Positions 61,235-64,000 of a stretch of 64,000 nt of DNA are shown in pieces. Both the position numbers and the translations under genes were made by a program. The notes under the pieces were generated by a model. It was not told the DNA's origin and did no database searches. It saw nothing but the letters and a program-made list of their open reading frames with translations. Source of the DNA: Limnomonas spitsbergensis (lineage: Eukaryota; Chlorophyta; Chlorophyceae; Chlamydomonadales); assembly GCA_037349105.1 (NCBI GenBank), contig JAYJMM010000065.1, forward strand, positions 682,001-746,000, written 5' to 3'. The first letter of the stretch is position 1, and every line of letters begins with the position of its first letter.

Positions 61235-64000
61235 TCTAAGAGCACCATCATCGGGTTGTTTCAAGTTAAACCCTAACCCTACCCCCTACCCCCCCCCTCT
61301 CAGAGCACCACCATTGGGTTGTTTTGAGTTAAATCCTAACCCTACCCCCTACCCCCCCCCTCTCAGAGCACCACCATTGGGTTGTTTTGAGTTAGACCCT
61401 AACCCTACCCCCTACCCCCCCCCTCTCAGAGCACCACCATTGGGTTGTTTTGAGTTAAACCCTAACCCTACCCCCTACCCCCCCCCACTAAGAGCACCAC
61501 CATTGGGTTGTTTTGAGTTAAACCCTAACCCTACCCCCTACCCCCCCCCACTAAGAGCACCACCATTGGGTTGTTTTGAGTTAAACCCTAACCCTACCCC
61601 CTACCCCCCCCCTCTCAGAGCACCACCATTGGGTTGTTTTGAGTTAAATCCTAACCCTACCCCCTACCCCCCCCCTCTCAGAGCACCACCATTGGGTTGT
61701 TTTGAGTTAAATCCTAACCCTACCCCCTACCCCCCCCCACTAAGAGCACCACCATTGGGTTGTTTTGAGTTAAATCCTAACCCTACCCCCTACCCCCCCC
61801 CTCTCAGAGCACCACCATTGGGTTGTTTTGAGTTAGACCCTAACCCTACCCCCTACCCCCCCCCTCTCAGAGCACCACCATTGGGTTGTTTTGAGTTAGA
61901 CCCTAACCCTACCCCCTACCCCCCCCTCTCAGAGCACCACCATTGGGTTGTTTTGAGTTAGACCCTAACCCTACCCCCTACCCCCCCCCACTAAGAGCAC
62001 CACCATTGGGTTGTTTTGAGTTAAATCCTAACCCTACCCCCTACCCCCCCCCTCTCAGAGCACCACCATTGGGTTGTTTTGAGTTAAATCCTAACCCTAC
62101 CCCCTACCCCCCCCCTCTCAGAGCACCACCATTGGGTTGTTTTGAGTTAAATCCTAACCCTACACACTTAAACCCTCCCCCTCTCAGAGCACCACCATTG
62201 GGTTGTTTTGAGTTAGACCCTAACCCTACCCCCTACCCCCCCCCTCTCTAAGAGCACCACCATTGGGTTGTTTTGAGTTAGACCCTAACCCTACCCCCTA
62301 CCCCCCCCCACTAAGAGCACCACCATTGGGTTGTTTTGAGTTAAACCCTAACCCTACCCCCTACCCCCCCCCACTAAGAGCACCACCATTGGGTTGTTTT
62401 GAGTTAAACCCTAACCCTACCCCCTACCCCCCCCCACTAAGAGCACCACCATTGGGTTGTTTTGAGTTAAACCCTAACCCTACCCCCTACCCCCCCCCTC
62501 TCAGAGCACCACCATTGGGTTGTTTTGAGTTAAATCCTAACCCTACCCCCTACCCCCCCCTCTCAGAGCACCACCATTGGGTTGTTTTGAGTTAGACCCT
62601 AACCCTACCCCCTACCCCCCCCCACTAAGAGCACCACCATTGGGTTGTTTTGAGTTAAATCCTAACCCTACCCCCTACCCCCCCCCTCTCAGAGCACCAC
62701 CATTGGGTTGTTTTGAGTTAAATCCTAACCCTACCCCCTACCCCCCCCTCTCAGAGCACCACCATTGGGTTGTTTTGAGTTAGACCCTAACCCTACCCCC
62801 TACCCCCCCCCACTAAGAGCACCACCATTGGGTTGTTTTGAGTTAAATCCTAACCCTACCCCCTACCCCCCCCCTCTCAGAGCACCACCATTGGGTTGTT
62901 TTGAGTTAAATCCTAACCCTACCCCCTACCCCCCCCCTCTCAGAGCACCACCATTGGGTTGTTTTGAGTTAAATCCTAACCCTACACACTTAAACCCTCC
63001 CCCTCTCAGAGCACCACCATTGGGTTGTTTTGAGTTAAACCCTAACCCTACCCCCTACCCCCCCCTCTCAGAGCACCACCATTGGGTTGTTTTGAGTTAG
63101 ACCCTAACCCTACCCCCTACCCCCCCCCACTAAGAGCACCACCATTGGGTTGTTTTGAGTTAAATCCTAACCCTACCCCCTACCCCCCCCCTCTCAGAGC
63201 ACCACCATTGGGTTGTTTTGAGTTAGACCCTAACCCTACCCCCTACCCCCCCCCACTAAGAGCACCACCATTGGGTTGTTTCGAGTTAAACCCTAACCCT
63301 ACCCCCTACCCCCCCCCTCTCAGAGCACCACCATTGGGTTGTTTTGAGTTAAACCCTAACCCTACCCCCTACCCCCCCCCTCTCAGAGCACCACCATTGG
63401 GTTGTTTTGAGTTAAATCCTAACCCTACCCCCTACCCCCCCCCTCTCAGAGCACCACCATTGGGTTGTTTTGAGTTAAACCCTAACCCTACCCCCTACCC
63501 CCCCCCACTAAGAGCACCACCATTGGGTTGTTTTGAGTTAAACCCTAACCCTACCCCCTACCCCCCCCCTCTCAGAGCACCACCATTGGGTTGTTTTGAG
63601 TTAAATCCTAACCCTACCCCCTACCCCCCCCCTCTCAGAGCACCACCATTGGGTTGTTTTGAGTTAAACCCTAACCCTACCCCCTACCCCCCCCCTCTCA
63701 GAGCACCACCATTGGGTTGTTTTGAGTTAAATCCTAACCCTACCCCCTACCCCCCCCCACTAAGAGCACCACCATTGGGTTGTTTTGAGTTAAACCCTAA
63801 CCCTACCCCCTACCCCCCCCTCTCAGAGCACCACCATTGGGTTGTTTTGAGTTAAACCCTAACCCTACCCCCTACCCCCCCCTCTCAGAGCACCACCATT
63901 GGGTTGTTTTGAGTTAAACCCTAACCCTACCCCCTACCCCCCCCTCTCAGAGCACCACCATTGGGTTGTTTTGAGTTAGACCCTAACCCTACCCCCTACC
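61235..64000 (+). repeat. 62/63-bp tandem array with an acceptor site and exon 21 start in each unit, about 44 copies, open at window end
   Basis: Each unit has a C-rich tract, CTCTCAG or CACTAAG, then AGCACCACCATTGGGTTGTT. The first copy at 61241 reads AGCACCATCATCGGGTTGTT, which in phase 0 gives STIIGLF, the expected continuation of the protein (TLVGL in the family). The remaining part of each unit is CCTAACCCTACCCCCTACC. Later copies read STTIGLF then TGA. Confidence 0.95.

Noticed and set aside
61314..63855. Repeated frame reading GCFELNPNPTPYPPPLRAPPL
   Set aside because: Frame through the 62/63-bp array, interrupted wherever a unit is 62 bp. The meaningful frame of the unit is STTIGLF, an exon start copy.

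Overview
This is nuclear DNA of a eukaryote: coding sequence is split into short exons with GT..AG borders, introns are large and repeat-filled, and no bacterial gene layout is present. The protein families, high GC content, plant-type telomere-like motifs in introns and LINE type suggest a unicellular green alga; a prasinophyte of the Cymbomonas kind is my guess, not a demonstrated identity.

Layout. 1-1390: short tandem repeats and a small unit with three GC-rich hairpins and a 94-codon ORF, flanked by diverged direct repeats. 1851-4617 (+): 3' part of a gene for a RING protein with an MDM2-type C2H2C4 RING. About 5700-7240 (+): decayed 3' part of a non-LTR retrotransposon. 7780-9160: two related 20-bp tandem arrays. 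9770 to beyond 64000 (+): one giant gene for exportin-7 (XPO7/RanBP16 family). I placed 20 exons. They join into 709 codons without a stop or phase conflict and run collinearly with the first two thirds of the family. Coding sequence is about 4% of the gene. The largest intron (27031-51366) is 24.3 kb and holds about 60 copies of a 45/46-bp repeat followed by about 675 copies of a 31-bp repeat.

The most unusual signal is how the introns are built. In at least ten introns of the exportin gene, and in the unrelated RING gene, the sequence next to an exon consists of duplicated, decaying copies of the exon-intron junction itself: the last bases of the upstream exon with its donor site, or the acceptor site with the first bases of the downstream exon. 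In several introns these copies have grown into tandem arrays (exon-7-derived 28-bp array, exon-8 donor array, 45/46-bp donor-like array, exon-21 acceptor array). The window may therefore show intron gigantism that starts at splice junctions and leaves dozens of decoy splice sites. This is an inference from sequence similarity read by eye; transcript data would test it.

The genes have no operon-like relation. The RING protein probably acts in ubiquitination and exportin-7 in Ran-dependent nuclear transport. Most long open frames in the window are artefacts of repeat units whose length is a multiple of three.
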